64,000 nt of DNA from Micrococcales bacterium (GCA_009777345.1 WRMB01000004.1:1-64000); one strand, 5' to 3'; positions 26,262 to 35,764 are shown, counted from the stretch's first letter. Numbers and translations: made by a program. Notes: generated by a model from the letters alone, not told the origin.

Positions 26262-27266
26262 ATGGCGACGATGCGGCTGCGGACGGGTCTGCGGGTGCTG
26301 CCGCTGCCCTCGGGCGAGGTCCAGATCGGGGTGGACCCCCGCTGGGCGGTGCGCATCACCGGGCTGACCGAGGCGGAGACGGCGGCACTGCAAGCCGCTG
26401 CCCGGGGGGCTCCCCTACCGGGCGCGGCCCCACCCGGAGTGTCCTCGCCCCGCTGGGCGGCCCTGCGCGAAGACCTGCGCACCGCGGGTCTGACCCACGA
26501 CGGTCCGCGCTGCCCGCCGCTGGCGACCGGGGAGGCCGACGCCCAGGCGTGGGGACTGATCGACCCGGACCGCTCCGGCCGGGACCGGGTGGAGGCCCGG
26601 CAGCGACGCAGCGTCCTGGTGCTGGGCCTGGGGCCGACCGGGCTGGCGACGGCCGTCGCGCTGACCGCCGCCGGGGTCGGCACCGTCGCCGTCGACGACG
26701 ACCGCCCGGTGCGGTCCGTGGACGTGGGACCGGGCGGGTACCGCTGGACCGATATCGGCACCCGCCGGGCCCCGGCCGCGGCCCGCGCCCTGCACGACGT
26801 GGCACCGGCCGTCGTCACCGCGCCTCTGGGCGACCCCGACCTGGTGGTGCTGGTCGACTCGGACGCGGCCGACCCGCTCCGGGCCGCGACGCTGGTCAGC
26901 CGCGGGATACCGCACCTGTCGGTGGTGGTCGGCGAGGCCGGGGCGCTGGTCGGACCGCTGGTCGCGGGCCCCGGCGGACCGTGCCTGCGCTGCCTGGACC
27001 TGTACCGCAGCGAGGCCGACCCCCGGTGGACCGAGCTGGTCACCGGGGTGTCCGCGGCGGACAGCCCCGGCGCCGCGGAGGTCGGTGTCGTGGCCGGCCT
27101 GGCCGGTCACCTGTCGGCCGCACTGGCGCTCACCCATCTCGACGGCGACCACCGTCCGGTACCGACCACCTGGGAGATCACCCTGCCCGACCCGGTCCCC
27201 CGGGCCCGCACCTGGGCCCCGCACCCGGCGTGCGCCTGCGCCTGCCCGGCGGGCGTCCCGACATGA
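26262..27266 (+). CDS. ThiF/E1-like adenylyltransferase-fold protein
   Basis: 334 residues. Residues 1-110 form a leader or winged-helix-like region; residues 115-300 are a Rossmann ThiF fold beginning RRSVLVLGLGPTGLATAVAL. Zinc-site cysteines remain in CLRCLDLYR and CACACP. Standard E1 enzymes activate a ubiquitin-like carrier protein, but no ThiS/MoaD-like gene is nearby and the catalytic arginine and Asp positions are not obvious. It resembles the partner-less ThiF proteins common near DUF5679 and WhiB7 in actinobacteria. A role in peptide modification is possible. Confidence 0.65.
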   Translation: MATMRLRTGLRVLPLPSGEVQIGVDPRWAVRITGLTEAETAALQAAARGAPLPGAAPPGVSSPRWAALREDLRTAGLTHDGPRCPPLATGEADAQAWGLIDPDRSGRDRVEARQRRSVLVLGLGPTGLATAVALTAAGVGTVAVDDDRPVRSVDVGPGGYRWTDIGTRRAPAAARALHDVAPAVVTAPLGDPDLVVLVDSDAADPLRAATLVSRGIPHLSVVVGEAGALVGPLVAGPGGPCLRCLDLYRSEADPRWTELVTGVSAADSPGAAEVGVVAGLAGHLSAALALTHLDGDHRPVPTTWEITLPDPVPRARTWAPHPACACACPAGVPT

Positions 27267-27293
27267 CCTCACGCCGCACCGGACGCAGCGCGA

Positions 27294-27326
27294 CGCGGGG
27301 TGCAGGTCGGTGACCTGCACCCCGCG
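27294..27326. terminator. Bidirectional terminator hairpin between thiF-like gene and whiB7
   Basis: A 15-bp perfect stem (cgcggggtgcaggtc) with a three-base loop lies between the convergent stops at 27,266 and 27,331. It should stop transcription from both sides. Confidence 0.75.
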
Positions 27327-27330
27327 CGCG

Positions 27331-27639
27331 TCAGGCGGCCCGGTTCTTGGGCGGCCGTCCCCGGCCCCGCTTGGTCGGGACGACGACACCGCCGATGAGC
27401 ACCTGGCCGCCCCAGACACCCCACGGCTCGCCCCGCTCGAGGGCGCCGGCCAGGCAGGGCTCGACGGCCGGGCATGCCTGGCACAGGGCCTTGGCCCGCT
27501 CGACCTCGGCGGTGTGCTCGGCGAACCACAGCTCCGGGTCGTATGCCCGGCAGGGCAGCAGCTCGGCGAGCAGCTGGTCGGCGGTGGGCGTGACCGTCTG
27601 GGCGGTCTCGGGGGTGTCGAGCAGCATGGTGGGCCGCAC
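27331..27639 (-). CDS. whiB7: WhiB7 iron-sulphur transcription activator
   Basis: 102 residues. Four cysteines at 30, 53, 56 and 62 bind a 4Fe-4S cluster, followed by the G[VI]WGG turn (GVWGGQ) that contacts sigma A. The C-terminal KRGRGRPPK is an AT-hook, which separates WhiB7 from other WhiB proteins. WhiB7 activates intrinsic antibiotic-resistance and redox genes after translation stress. GTG 27639 follows GGAGGACATC. The upstream region carries the full regulatory leader typical of this gene. Confidence 0.9.
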   Translation of the reverse strand: MRPTMLLDTPETAQTVTPTADQLLAELLPCRAYDPELWFAEHTAEVERAKALCQACPAVEPCLAGALERGEPWGVWGGQVLIGGVVVPTKRGRGRPPKNRAA

Positions 27640-27723
27640 GATGTCCTCCAGGTGTTCTTGCTGGTGAGCAGGTACTTCAGGTGAGAACCGCTCGCCACGT
27701 CCTGCCGGATGGACCCATCCGGG

Positions 27724-27764
27724 AAAGACGAAGGCCGCGGATCCCGACGGGGAGTCCGCGGCCT
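27724..27764 (-). terminator. whiB7 leader attenuator
   Basis: On the minus strand a hairpin with a 10-bp outer stem (aggccgcgga pairing with tccgcggcct) and further inner pairing is followed by TCGTCTTT. It lies 18 bases after the leader ORF stop and before the whiB7 ribosome site, so it should halt transcription unless translation of the leader stalls. Confidence 0.8.
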
Positions 27765-27782
27765 GGGTAGACCCGGTCAGGG

Positions 27783-28040
27783 TCAGACCACGGACATCCT
27801 CGGCAGATCGACTGAGACGGCACGGAACCGGCCCGGCCGATCCGACACGGTCCGGCCGAAGGGCACGGTGCGCCCTTTGACGGCCCGATAGGTGGACGCC
27901 AGGCGCCCCGTCCTGCGAGCCGCATTTCGCTGCACGGGTTGCAGTGCCGGTTCATGGGCCGGATCCAGGGCTGGCCCTCGGACCGGTCCGGGGACCGGAG
28001 GGATCAACTCGAGCGACCAGATGGTTGCGATGCTCAGCAC
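27783..28040 (-). CDS. whiB7 leader ORF
   Basis: GTG 28040 has a strong AGGAGG nine bases upstream and opens 85 codons beginning VLSIATIWSLELIPPVPGPV and ending at TGA 27783, just before the attenuator. The peptide has no known fold. By analogy with WhiB7 leaders in other actinobacteria, ribosome stalling by antibiotics in the early codons would favour an antiterminator over the attenuator hairpin. The early IPPVPGP part is Pro-rich, a feature that slows ribosomes. Confidence 0.6.
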   Translation of the reverse strand: MLSIATIWSLELIPPVPGPVRGPALDPAHEPALQPVQRNAARRTGRLASTYRAVKGRTVPFGRTVSDRPGRFRAVSVDLPRMSVV

Positions 28041-28106
28041 GACGAGACACCTCCTTCTCAGCTGACGACGGCGCGCCTGTGCGCACCGGTGAACAAGAAC
28101 GCCGCT

Positions 28107-28154
28107 ACCGTACGCCGTCGTCCAGCCCGCGGACAACCTTTTTTACGAAGAGTT
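28107..28154 (-). promoter_or_regulatory. whiB7 promoter with AT-rich WhiB7 box
   Basis: TTGTCC (28131-28136) and TACGGT (28107-28112) are spaced by 18 bases. Directly upstream of the -35 box lies GTAAAAAAGG (about 28137-28148), the AT-rich site through which WhiB7 AT-hooks activate their own promoter. Confidence 0.75.
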
Positions 28155-28216
28155 TTCTGCCTCGGTCCGAAAGTCTGCCGCGACCTGCGGCAACGCGGTC
28201 CCGTACCGGTCGGGCT

Positions 28217-29971
28217 TCACCGGTCCGGCACCGGGCGCCTGTCGTCCTGCGGCCACAGCGGGGCGAGGAACCGGCTGCGCCGCCGCGTCGCCGACCCGCC
28301 CGGCCGGTGCCGGGCGTAGGACAGCTCCAGGTGCTCGCGGGCCCGGGTGATCCCGACGTACAGCAGCCGCCGCTCCTCGTCGACCGCCGCGTCGGTCTCG
28401 GCCAGGGAGATCGGCAGCAGTCCCTCGGACAGCCCGACGAGGAACACCGCGTCCCACTCCAGGCCCTTCGCGGCGTGCAGCGACGCCAGGGTCACCCCGT
28501 CCACCGTCGGGGCGTGCTGAGCCGCAGCCCGCTCGTCGAGCTCGGCCACGAGGTCCGCCAGCGTGGGGGCCTCTCGGGTCGGATCGGCGGCCACCTCGTC
28601 GGCCAGCGTGACCAGCGCGTTCATCGCGTCCCAGCGCTCGCGGGCCGCCCCCCGCGCAGCCGGTGGCACCGGCGCCCAGCCCACGCCGGCGAGGATATCG
28701 CGCACCGTGGCGGGCAGGGGCACACCCGGGTCGGCCGCCCGCGCCCCGCCGCGCAGCAGCACGATCGCGTCGCGCACGTCGCGCCGGGCGAAGAACCGCT
28801 CCCCGCCGCGCACCTGGTACCCGACACCCACCCGGGCCAGCGCGTCCTCGAAGGCCTCGGACTGGGCGTTGGTGCGGAACAGCACCGCGATCTGCGCCGC
28901 GGGCGTGCCCGCCTCGACCAGCCGGGCGCACCGGGCGGCGACGGTCGCGGCCTCCGCCTCGTCGTCGTCGTAGGCGACGAAGCGCACCGGCGGGCCGCCG
29001 GGCCGCTGGGCCACCAGCTGCAGGGTCGGCGGGTCGCCCGGACGGCGGGCCGAGACCAGCAACCGGTTGGCCACAGTGACCACCTGCGGGGTGGACCGGT
29101 AGCCGCGGGTGAGCCGCACCAGCGCCGCCCCCGGGTGGGTCCGGGTGAAGTCCAGCAGGTGGTGCGGGCTGGCCCCGGCGAAGGAGTAGATGGTCTGCGC
29201 CGGGTCGCCGACGACGCACAGCTCGTGCCGTCCGCCCAGCCACTGGTCGAGCAGGTACTGCTGCAGCGGCGAGACGTCCTGGTACTCGTCGACGACGAAG
29301 TGCCGGTACTGGTCGCGTACCGTCTGGGCCACGCCGCGGTCCTCGGCGAGCATCGCGGCGAGCAGCAGCAGCACGTCCTCGAAGTCGATGACGCCCCGTT
29401 CGGTCTTGACGTCCTCGTAGGCGGCGACGAGCCGGGCCACCGCGGCGGCGTCCGCCCCGGCCACCTCGCCCTCGGCACCACCACGGTCCGCGAGGCGGGC
29501 CAGCCGCGGGTAGTCGTCCGCGGCGACCAGCGACACCTTGGCCCACTCGACCTCCGCGGCCAGGTCGCGCACCGCGATCCGGTCCACGCCCACGCCCACG
29601 CGCCGCGCCGCCTCGGCCACCAGCGGCGCCTTGGCCTCGACCAGCCGGGGCGGGGCCCCACCGACCACCTTCGGCCAGAAGAACCCCAGCTGGCGCAGCG
29701 CCGCGGCGTGGAAGGTCCGGGCCTGCACCCCCGCCACCCCCAGGTGGCGCAACCGCTGCCGCATCTGGCCCGCCGCCCGTGCGGTGAAGGTCACCGCCAG
29801 CACCGACGTCGGCCGGTAGACCCCGGTGCGCACCCCGTACGCGATGCGGTGCGTGATCGCCCGGGTCTTGCCCGTCCCCGCCCCCGCCAGCACGCACACC
29901 GGCCCGGCCAGCGCGGTCGCCACCTCGCGCTGGTCCGGGTCCAGCGCGTCGAGCAGATCCTCGGCAGGCAC
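28217..29971 (-). CDS. UvrD/PcrA-family DNA helicase (UvrD2-like)
   Basis: 584 residues of superfamily 1A helicase. Motifs: Q motif LDPDQREV, Walker A LAGAGTGKT, Walker B FVVDEYQDV, motif III GDPAQTIYSFAGA, motif IV LTRGYRSTPQV, motif V LASLHAAKGLEWDAV and motif VI LLYVGITRAREHL. It resembles mycobacterial UvrD2 but ends after motif VI, with no C-terminal HRDC domain. It should be a 3'-5' helicase for repair or replication restart. GTG 29971 follows GGGAGG at eight bases and is preferred over GTG 29998. Confidence 0.85.
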   Translation of the reverse strand: MPAEDLLDALDPDQREVATALAGPVCVLAGAGTGKTRAITHRIAYGVRTGVYRPTSVLAVTFTARAAGQMRQRLRHLGVAGVQARTFHAAALRQLGFFWPKVVGGAPPRLVEAKAPLVAEAARRVGVGVDRIAVRDLAAEVEWAKVSLVAADDYPRLARLADRGGAEGEVAGADAAAVARLVAAYEDVKTERGVIDFEDVLLLLAAMLAEDRGVAQTVRDQYRHFVVDEYQDVSPLQQYLLDQWLGGRHELCVVGDPAQTIYSFAGASPHHLLDFTRTHPGAALVRLTRGYRSTPQVVTVANRLLVSARRPGDPPTLQLVAQRPGGPPVRFVAYDDDEAEAATVAARCARLVEAGTPAAQIAVLFRTNAQSEAFEDALARVGVGYQVRGGERFFARRDVRDAIVLLRGGARAADPGVPLPATVRDILAGVGWAPVPPAARGAARERWDAMNALVTLADEVAADPTREAPTLADLVAELDERAAAQHAPTVDGVTLASLHAAKGLEWDAVFLVGLSEGLLPISLAETDAAVDEERRLLYVGITRAREHLELSYARHRPGGSATRRRSRFLAPLWPQDDRRPVPDR

Positions 29972-30013
29972 CCGGCCATCCTCCCACCGACCCGCCACCG
30001 CCCCGCCCTGGCT

Positions 30014-31099
30014 CTACGCCTCGGGCTGCCGGTCGACCAGGTCGCAGCCATCACAGGGCTGACCGTCGCCGAGGTCGCGGGCTGAGCCGACCGGGGGCAG
30101 CGGCCCGCCGAACCAGTCTTCGACCAGCGCCCGGGCGATGGAGGTACGACCGGGCGGGACGACGTCACCGGCCGCCACCGCCGCGGCCAGCCCGACCCGG
30201 GTGAACCAGCGGGCGTCGGTCAGCTCGGTCCCGTCGGGACGCGGCGGAACCCCCTGGGCGCGGGCCCTGAACCCGAGCATCAGCGAGCCGGGGAACGGCC
30301 AGGGCTGGGACGCCACGTACTCGACCTCGGCGACGACGACACCGGTCTCCTCGGCGACCTCGCGCCGCACCGCCGCCTCCGCCGGCTCCCCCGCCTCGAC
30401 GAACCCGGCCAGCGTCGAGTACCGCCCCGGGCGCCAGGCCGCGGCGTGACCGAGCAGCAGACGGTCGTCCTCGTCCACCACAGCCACGATCACCGACGGG
30501 TCGGTCCGCGGGTAGTGCTCGGAACCGTCGGCCCGGCACACCCGCGCCCAGCCCCCCGCCGTGGCGTCGGTCGGCCCGCCGCAGCGCGGGCAGCGCGGAT
30601 GCCGCCTGTGCCAGTGGTCCAGGGCGACCGCCGTCGTCGCCAGCCCCGCGTCCCGGGCCGACAGCACCGCCCCCACCGCCCGCAACGACGTCCAGACCGC
30701 CCCAGGCGGGCCAGTCCCGTCCGCCGCCTGCTCCGACCGGGCATGGACCAGGACGTCCGACGACACCCCGACCAGCGGCGGCGCACCCGCCCCCGGCACC
30801 CGCAGGGCGAACCAGGCGGCACCGTCCCGCCCGAGGAACAGCCAGGCGCCGTCCCCCGCCGCACCCGCCAGCGCCACCGCCGACACCGGATCCAGCACCG
30901 CCAGCGCGACGTCCGGCTCCACCTCGGCCCAAGGATCGACGTCCGGACCACCACCGGTCCCCGTCGTCAGCACACTCCCGTCCCGCACCAGCACCACCCG
31001 CGTCGCCGGGTCGGCCAGCGCCCCCGCCAACCACACCGCATCGGTCCGCAGCACCGCCGCACGGTCCACGACCGCCCGTGCCAGGGGAAGCTCACTCAC
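30014..31099 (-). CDS. nudC: NAD+ diphosphatase / mRNA decapping NUDIX hydrolase NudC
   Basis: 361 residues. A helical N-terminal part is followed by a zinc ribbon (CPRCGG, then a later Cys in RVCRAD) and a NUDIX box GFVEAGEPAEAAVRREVAEETG split around residue 255, with the NudC motif SQPWPFPGSLMLGF downstream. It cleaves NADH or NAD+ to NMNH/NMN and AMP and removes NAD caps from RNA. The frame extends upstream, but GTG 31099 starts the conserved region. It is divergent from the phosphotransferase gene. Confidence 0.85.
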   Translation of the reverse strand: MSELPLARAVVDRAAVLRTDAVWLAGALADPATRVVLVRDGSVLTTGTGGGPDVDPWAEVEPDVALAVLDPVSAVALAGAAGDGAWLFLGRDGAAWFALRVPGAGAPPLVGVSSDVLVHARSEQAADGTGPPGAVWTSLRAVGAVLSARDAGLATTAVALDHWHRRHPRCPRCGGPTDATAGGWARVCRADGSEHYPRTDPSVIVAVVDEDDRLLLGHAAAWRPGRYSTLAGFVEAGEPAEAAVRREVAEETGVVVAEVEYVASQPWPFPGSLMLGFRARAQGVPPRPDGTELTDARWFTRVGLAAAVAAGDVVPPGRTSIARALVEDWFGGPLPPVGSARDLGDGQPCDGCDLVDRQPEA

Positions 31100-31177
31100 G
31101 CCTCGACCGTAGCCCAGAGGACAACGCACACCACCCACCCACAGCACGAGCAAGACCGCCCGCCGCAGCATAGCCTT

Positions 31178-32128
31178 ATGGGCATGCACCGCTCACCCGT
31201 AGCCCTCGCCGCCCTCGCGACGGTCGCCGTGCCTGGGCTCGACCCCTTCGACGCGACCGAGCTGCCGGACGACGAGCACGACGCCGCCCTGGTGGTGGAC
31301 TCCCAGCGCCGCCGCTGGGTGGTGCGGGCCCCGGTGGACGGGGCGTCGGGCGCGTCGCTGGAGCGTGAGACCGCCCTGCTGGAGGCGTTGACGGCGCAGG
31401 TCGCGGAGGGTCGGCTGCCGTTCCGGGTGCCCGCTCCGGTGGGCTTCGCCCCGCTGACGGACTCTGGTCGCGCCGTGGTCCACGAGCAGATCCCGGGCCA
31501 GACGGTCGACCTGGAGCGCCTGCCGCCCGGTCCGGGCCTGGCGACGAGCCTGGGGGCGGCGCTGGGCGCGCTGCACGAGCTGCCGGTGAGCGTGGTGGAG
31601 CGGCTGGGCCTGCCGACGTACGGCCCTGACGAGTACCGGCGGCGGCGCCAGGCCGAGGTGGACGAGGCGGCCCGGACCGGGCACGTGCCTGCCAGTCTGC
31701 TGGCCCGCTGGGAGGAGCGCCTGGAGGACGTGTCGTGGTGGCGGTTCCGGCCGACCGTGGTGCACGGCGACATGGTGGCCGAACGGGTCCTGGTCTCGGG
31801 CGGTCCGGACGACGGTGCCGTCGTCGGTATCCTCGGCTGGGGTTCGGCTCATGTCGCCGATCCGGCTGACGACCTGGCCTGGTTCATGGTGGCCGCTGCC
31901 GCGGAGACTGCCGCCTCGGTGCTGGAGGCCTACCTGCGGCGCCGGGCCGGGCTGTCCGACCCGCACCTGACCGACCGGGCGGCCCTGGCCGGCGAGCTGG
32001 CTGTGGCCCGCTGGCTGCTGTACGGGGTGAGCACCAGGAACGACGATATCGTCGCCGACGCGGTCGGCATGCTGACCGATCTGGAGGCCCAGATCCAGGT
32101 CGAGACGGCCCCCGCGGCGGTCGGCTGA
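31178..32128 (+). CDS. APH-fold phosphotransferase-family protein
   Basis: 316 residues with the aminoglycoside-phosphotransferase fold. The catalytic loop reads VVHGDMVAERVLV, keeping the HGD aspartate but with Arg where a Mg-binding Asn is usual. The following motif reads GILGWGSAHVADPADDLAW, with Gly in place of the metal-binding Asp of the usual IDW. I recall the same GxLGW variant in actinobacterial homologues beside nudC and uvrD2, so it is a family trait. Kinase activity is doubtful; a small-molecule binding role is possible. Confidence 0.7.
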   Translation: MGMHRSPVALAALATVAVPGLDPFDATELPDDEHDAALVVDSQRRRWVVRAPVDGASGASLERETALLEALTAQVAEGRLPFRVPAPVGFAPLTDSGRAVVHEQIPGQTVDLERLPPGPGLATSLGAALGALHELPVSVVERLGLPTYGPDEYRRRRQAEVDEAARTGHVPASLLARWEERLEDVSWWRFRPTVVHGDMVAERVLVSGGPDDGAVVGILGWGSAHVADPADDLAWFMVAAAAETAASVLEAYLRRRAGLSDPHLTDRAALAGELAVARWLLYGVSTRNDDIVADAVGMLTDLEAQIQVETAPAAVG

Positions 32129-32147
32129 GGTCAGTAGACGGCCTGGG

Positions 32148-32654
32148 TCAGTAGACGGCCCGGCGGTTGCCGTAGTGCTGGACGCCGCGCCGCCAGACCG
32201 GGACCGGCTCGAGCATGAGGTTGGTCTTGGCGAACTCTTCCAGCCGCCGGTAGGCGCTGTCGTCGAAGACGGCCCGCCGCCAGGAGATGAACAGTGCCGC
32301 CTTGGGCCAGATCAGCCTGATCCGTTCGCCCCACAGCTGTCCGGCCGATCCGGTGTCGATCCGTCTCAGCTCGACCATCTCGACGAGGATCTGGTACACC
32401 GCCAGCGCCCGGTTCATCCGGTGCCAGCTGGCCCGGTCGTGGTCCCACAGGTCCTGCACGTCGGCCTGGTCGGCCAGCTGGTACAGCAGGTGCCGCCCGG
32501 TCTCGGCGTCGACCGTGACCCACAGCCGGTACAGCATGAGCAGGGTCTCGTCCTTGCGGCTCTTGTTCGCCGACGAGACCGTCGCGACCACGGCGACCAC
32601 CGCCACGACGGCCACCGCCAGAGCACCCAGCGCGATCATGTCTGTGGTCCGCAT
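32148..32654 (-). CDS. Single-pass membrane protein of unknown function
   Basis: 168 residues. One N-terminal membrane helix (about 7-27, LGALAVAVVAVVAVVATV) is followed by a soluble, helical, cytoplasmic part with many Trp and Arg residues (LWDHDRASWHRMN, LIWPKAALFISWRR). It resembles DUF4760-like proteins only in overall layout. It ends 20 bases from the convergent phosphotransferase gene and lies 32 bases downstream of the trpB-like gene on the same strand, so the two may be cotranscribed. Confidence 0.55.
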   Translation of the reverse strand: MRTTDMIALGALAVAVVAVVAVVATVSSANKSRKDETLLMLYRLWVTVDAETGRHLLYQLADQADVQDLWDHDRASWHRMNRALAVYQILVEMVELRRIDTGSAGQLWGERIRLIWPKAALFISWRRAVFDDSAYRRLEEFAKTNLMLEPVPVWRRGVQHYGNRRAVY

Positions 32655-32686
32655 GCTGTCTCTCCTGTCGTGGCGGTGGTGGCGGG

Positions 32687-34003
32687 TCAGCTGTCGGGCA
32701 TCTGGCCCGACAGGTACTCGGTATAGGCCGGCAGGTCGAGCTGGCCCGAACCGGAGATCCCGATGACGATCACCGGGCTGGTGCCGTCGGCGGTGGCCTG
32801 CTCGGCCTGGCGGATCGCACCGGCGATGGCGTGGTTGGACTCGGAGGCGGGCACGATGCCTTCCGCCCGGGCGAACAGCACCCCGGCGTCGAACGCCTCC
32901 AGCTGGCCGATGGCGACGGCGTCGAGCAGGCCCTCGTGCCTGCAGAACGAGACCAGGGGCGACATGCCGTGGTAGCGCAGCCCCCCGGCGTGCACCGGAT
33001 CGGGCACGAACTCCGCGCCGAGGGTGTACATCTTCAGCAGCGGTGTCGTCCCGGCGGTGTCGCCGAAGTCGTACCGGTACTCACCCTGGGTGAGCGACGG
33101 CGCTGCCTGGGGCTCGCAGGCCACGATCCTCACGTCCTGCCGACCGGCGAGGTTCTCCCGGATGACGGGGAACGCGATACCCGCCAGGTTGGAGCCGCCG
33201 CCGGCGCAGGCGAACAGGTAGTCGATCTTCTCCTCGCCGAACAGCACCAGCTGCTTGAGCATCTCCTGGCCGATGACCGTCTGGTGCAGCGCGACGTGGT
33301 TGAGCACCGATCCCAGCGAGTACGACGCTCCCGGGTCTTTCACGGCGGCTTCGACGGCCTCGGAGATAGCCATGCCCAGCGACCCGGGCGTGTCCGGGAA
33401 CTTCTCGCGCAGCGCCCGGCCGGCCTCGGTCAGACCGGACGGCGAGGCGTAGCAGGCCGCACCGAAGGTCTCCATGAGGACGTGCCGGTACGGCTTGCTC
33501 TCGTAGGTGCTGCGCACCTGCCAGACGTCGCAGGTCAGGCCGTAGATCTGGGCGGCGAACGCCAGCGCGGAGCCCCACTGCCCGGCCCCGGTCTCGGTGG
33601 TCAGCCGGGTCCGCCCGTCCAGCTTGTTGAAATAGGCCTGCGGGATGGCCGAGTTCGTCTTGTGCGAGCCCACCGGCGACGCACCTTCGTACTTGTAGTA
33701 GATCCGGGCCGTCGTGCCCAGGGCCTGCTCCAGGCGGCGGGCCCGGTAGCACGGGGACGGCCGCCACAGCCGGTAGATCTCGCGGACGTCCGGCGGTATC
33801 TCGACCCAGCGTTCGGTCGTCGCCTCCTGCTCGATGATGGCCATCGGGAACAGCGGCAGCAGGTCGGCGGGTACCAGAGGTTCACGGGTCGCGGGGTGCA
33901 GGTGCGGCGGAGGCGGGCTCGGCAGGTCGGCGACGATGTTGTACCAGTGCGTCGGAATCTCGTCGTCGCTGAGCAGGGCCTTGATCATGGGCGCATCGGT
34001 CAC
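32687..34003 (-). CDS. Tryptophan synthase beta chain-like PLP enzyme, TrpB2 type
   Basis: 438 residues. The PLP lysine is K115 in GSHKTNSA and the phosphate-binding glycine loop is GGGSNLAG. The N-terminal extension, the PSPCYRARRLEQALG region and TGAGQWGSALAFA are typical of TrpB2, which works with indole and serine without tight TrpA association. No trpA or other trp gene is in the window. It may salvage indole rather than complete the main pathway. Confidence 0.85.
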   Translation of the reverse strand: MTDAPMIKALLSDDEIPTHWYNIVADLPSPPPPHLHPATREPLVPADLLPLFPMAIIEQEATTERWVEIPPDVREIYRLWRPSPCYRARRLEQALGTTARIYYKYEGASPVGSHKTNSAIPQAYFNKLDGRTRLTTETGAGQWGSALAFAAQIYGLTCDVWQVRSTYESKPYRHVLMETFGAACYASPSGLTEAGRALREKFPDTPGSLGMAISEAVEAAVKDPGASYSLGSVLNHVALHQTVIGQEMLKQLVLFGEEKIDYLFACAGGGSNLAGIAFPVIRENLAGRQDVRIVACEPQAAPSLTQGEYRYDFGDTAGTTPLLKMYTLGAEFVPDPVHAGGLRYHGMSPLVSFCRHEGLLDAVAIGQLEAFDAGVLFARAEGIVPASESNHAIAGAIRQAEQATADGTSPVIVIGISGSGQLDLPAYTEYLSGQMPDS

Positions 34004-34186
34004 AGACCGAACTCTAGCCAGCCGGAGCGGGCCGTGGGGACGCTTCGGCCGACCGAAGTGCTCCCGACCGGCAGGTACCGGTGATCACGGTGCGTTGACG
34101 GTCTCTCGCCGCCCGGGGGCAGCCCGGCGGCGGCGAACCCGCGAGGGTGGGCGCCGTCGGACCTTCCGGTGACCAGCCTGACCTGG

Positions 34187-35764
34187 TCAGACGGTGAACG
34201 TGCTCAGGTCGTCGGCGGCCTGGGTGGTGCTCTGGGTGATGGCTGCCGACCCGGAGGCGACCTCCTCCGCGGACCTGGTGGAAGACGCGGAGATGCTCGC
34301 CACGGTGGTGATGTTCTCCGCGATCTGGGAGGCGCCGGTGGCCGCCTCGGCCACGTTGCGGGACATCTCCGAGGTGGTCACGGTCTGCTCCTCCACCGCC
34401 GCGGCGATGGTCGCCGAGTAGTCGTTGATCTGATCGATGATGGCCGAGATCTGCCCGATGGCCTCGACCGCACCGCCGGTGTCGGACTGGATGGCCTCGA
34501 TCCGCCGGGCGATGTCCTCGGTCGCCTTGGCGGTCTCCTGCGCCAGGTCCTTGACCTCGCCGGCCACCACCGCGAACCCCTTGCCCGCGTCCCCGGCCCG
34601 GGCCGCCTCGATCGTCGCGTTCAGCGCCAGCAGGTTGGTCTGCTCGGCGATCGACGTGATCGTCTTGACCACCGCACCGATCTCCTGGGACGACACCCCC
34701 AGACGGGCCACCTGCTCGTTCGTCGCCGCCGCCACCACCGTGGCCTCCGCGGCGACCTTGGCCGCCGACGACGCGTTCCCGGCGATCTCCGCGATCGACG
34801 AACCCATCTCCTCGGCCCCGGCAGCCACCGTCGCCACGTTCCGCGACACCTGCTCGGCCGCCGCCGCCACGACACCGGCCTGCGCCGACGCCTCGTCCGA
34901 CTCCCTGGCCACGCCCGAGGCCTTCTCCGCCAGCTGCGTCGCCGTCGAGGCCGACGAGAGAGCGACGTCCTTGACGCCGCGCAGCGTCCCGGACAGGGAG
35001 GTCACACCCTCGCTGTAGGCCTGCGCCATGGCACCGATCTCGTCGCGGTAGCGCACCTTCGGGTGGACCGTCAGATCGCCCTTGGCCAGCGCCCTCGCCG
35101 CGGCGACCACGGTGGCCACCGACCCGGTGAGCACCCGCAGGACCACGAAGCACAGGGCGACGGCCACCAGCGACCCCAGCCCGGCGACCAGCCACAGCGT
35201 GAGGATGCTCTGCCGGGTCAGGTCCGTACCTTTGTCGTTGAGGACCGCGGCCTGCGCCTCCTGCGCGTCGGCCTCGGCGGACAGGTGGGCCTGCACCCCG
35301 GCTCCGGCTTCGCGAACCGCGTGGTCCACCAGCTCGGCGGCCATGACATGGTCACCGGCGCGCAGCACCGGGACGACCTGCTGCTGGAAGAGCGTGAAGT
35401 AGTTCTTGAACTCCGCCTGGAGCTCGGCGAACCCGGCCGCCGAGCTGGCGTGCGGTTCGTACTCCTCCAGCGCGTCGTCGACGAGCGCCTGGTACTCAGC
35501 CATCCGCGAGACCACGTCATCCACCTCGCCAGGCTCCAGACGGGTCGAGCCTTGCGCCGTCGCACGGACGTTCGCGAGTTCGAGGGCCATGTCGTTGAGC
35601 GAGACCAGCGGCACCAGCGTCTCCTCGTACATCTCCTGCTGCTCGTCCGAGAGATCGCCCATCGCCTGGGCAGCGACGACGGTGATGGCCATCGCGACCA
35701 CCAGCATCAGGCCTATCAAGGACATCAGCTTGACCATCAGAGGTCGGTCCATGAACCAGTGCAC
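34187..35764 (-). CDS. Methyl-accepting chemotaxis protein
   Basis: 525 residues. Membrane helix at about 9-31, an external four-helix bundle (about 35-185), a second helix at 190-215, HAMP, then a signalling domain. The tip reads [18 protein letters not shown] split across the hairpin turn, with methylation-type Ala/Glu-rich helices on both sides. GTG 35764 with GGGAG six bases upstream is used; a further in-frame start at 35845 lacks a ribosome site. It implies a CheA/CheW pathway elsewhere, and with the pilin genes it fits a motile or surface-sensing cell. The ligand is unknown. Confidence 0.9.
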   Translation of the reverse strand: MHWFMDRPLMVKLMSLIGLMLVVAMAITVVAAQAMGDLSDEQQEMYEETLVPLVSLNDMALELANVRATAQGSTRLEPGEVDDVVSRMAEYQALVDDALEEYEPHASSAAGFAELQAEFKNYFTLFQQQVVPVLRAGDHVMAAELVDHAVREAGAGVQAHLSAEADAQEAQAAVLNDKGTDLTRQSILTLWLVAGLGSLVAVALCFVVLRVLTGSVATVVAAARALAKGDLTVHPKVRYRDEIGAMAQAYSEGVTSLSGTLRGVKDVALSSASTATQLAEKASGVARESDEASAQAGVVAAAAEQVSRNVATVAAGAEEMGSSIAEIAGNASSAAKVAAEATVVAAATNEQVARLGVSSQEIGAVVKTITSIAEQTNLLALNATIEAARAGDAGKGFAVVAGEVKDLAQETAKATEDIARRIEAIQSDTGGAVEAIGQISAIIDQINDYSATIAAAVEEQTVTTSEMSRNVAEAATGASQIAENITTVASISASSTRSAEEVASGSAAITQSTTQAADDLSTFTV

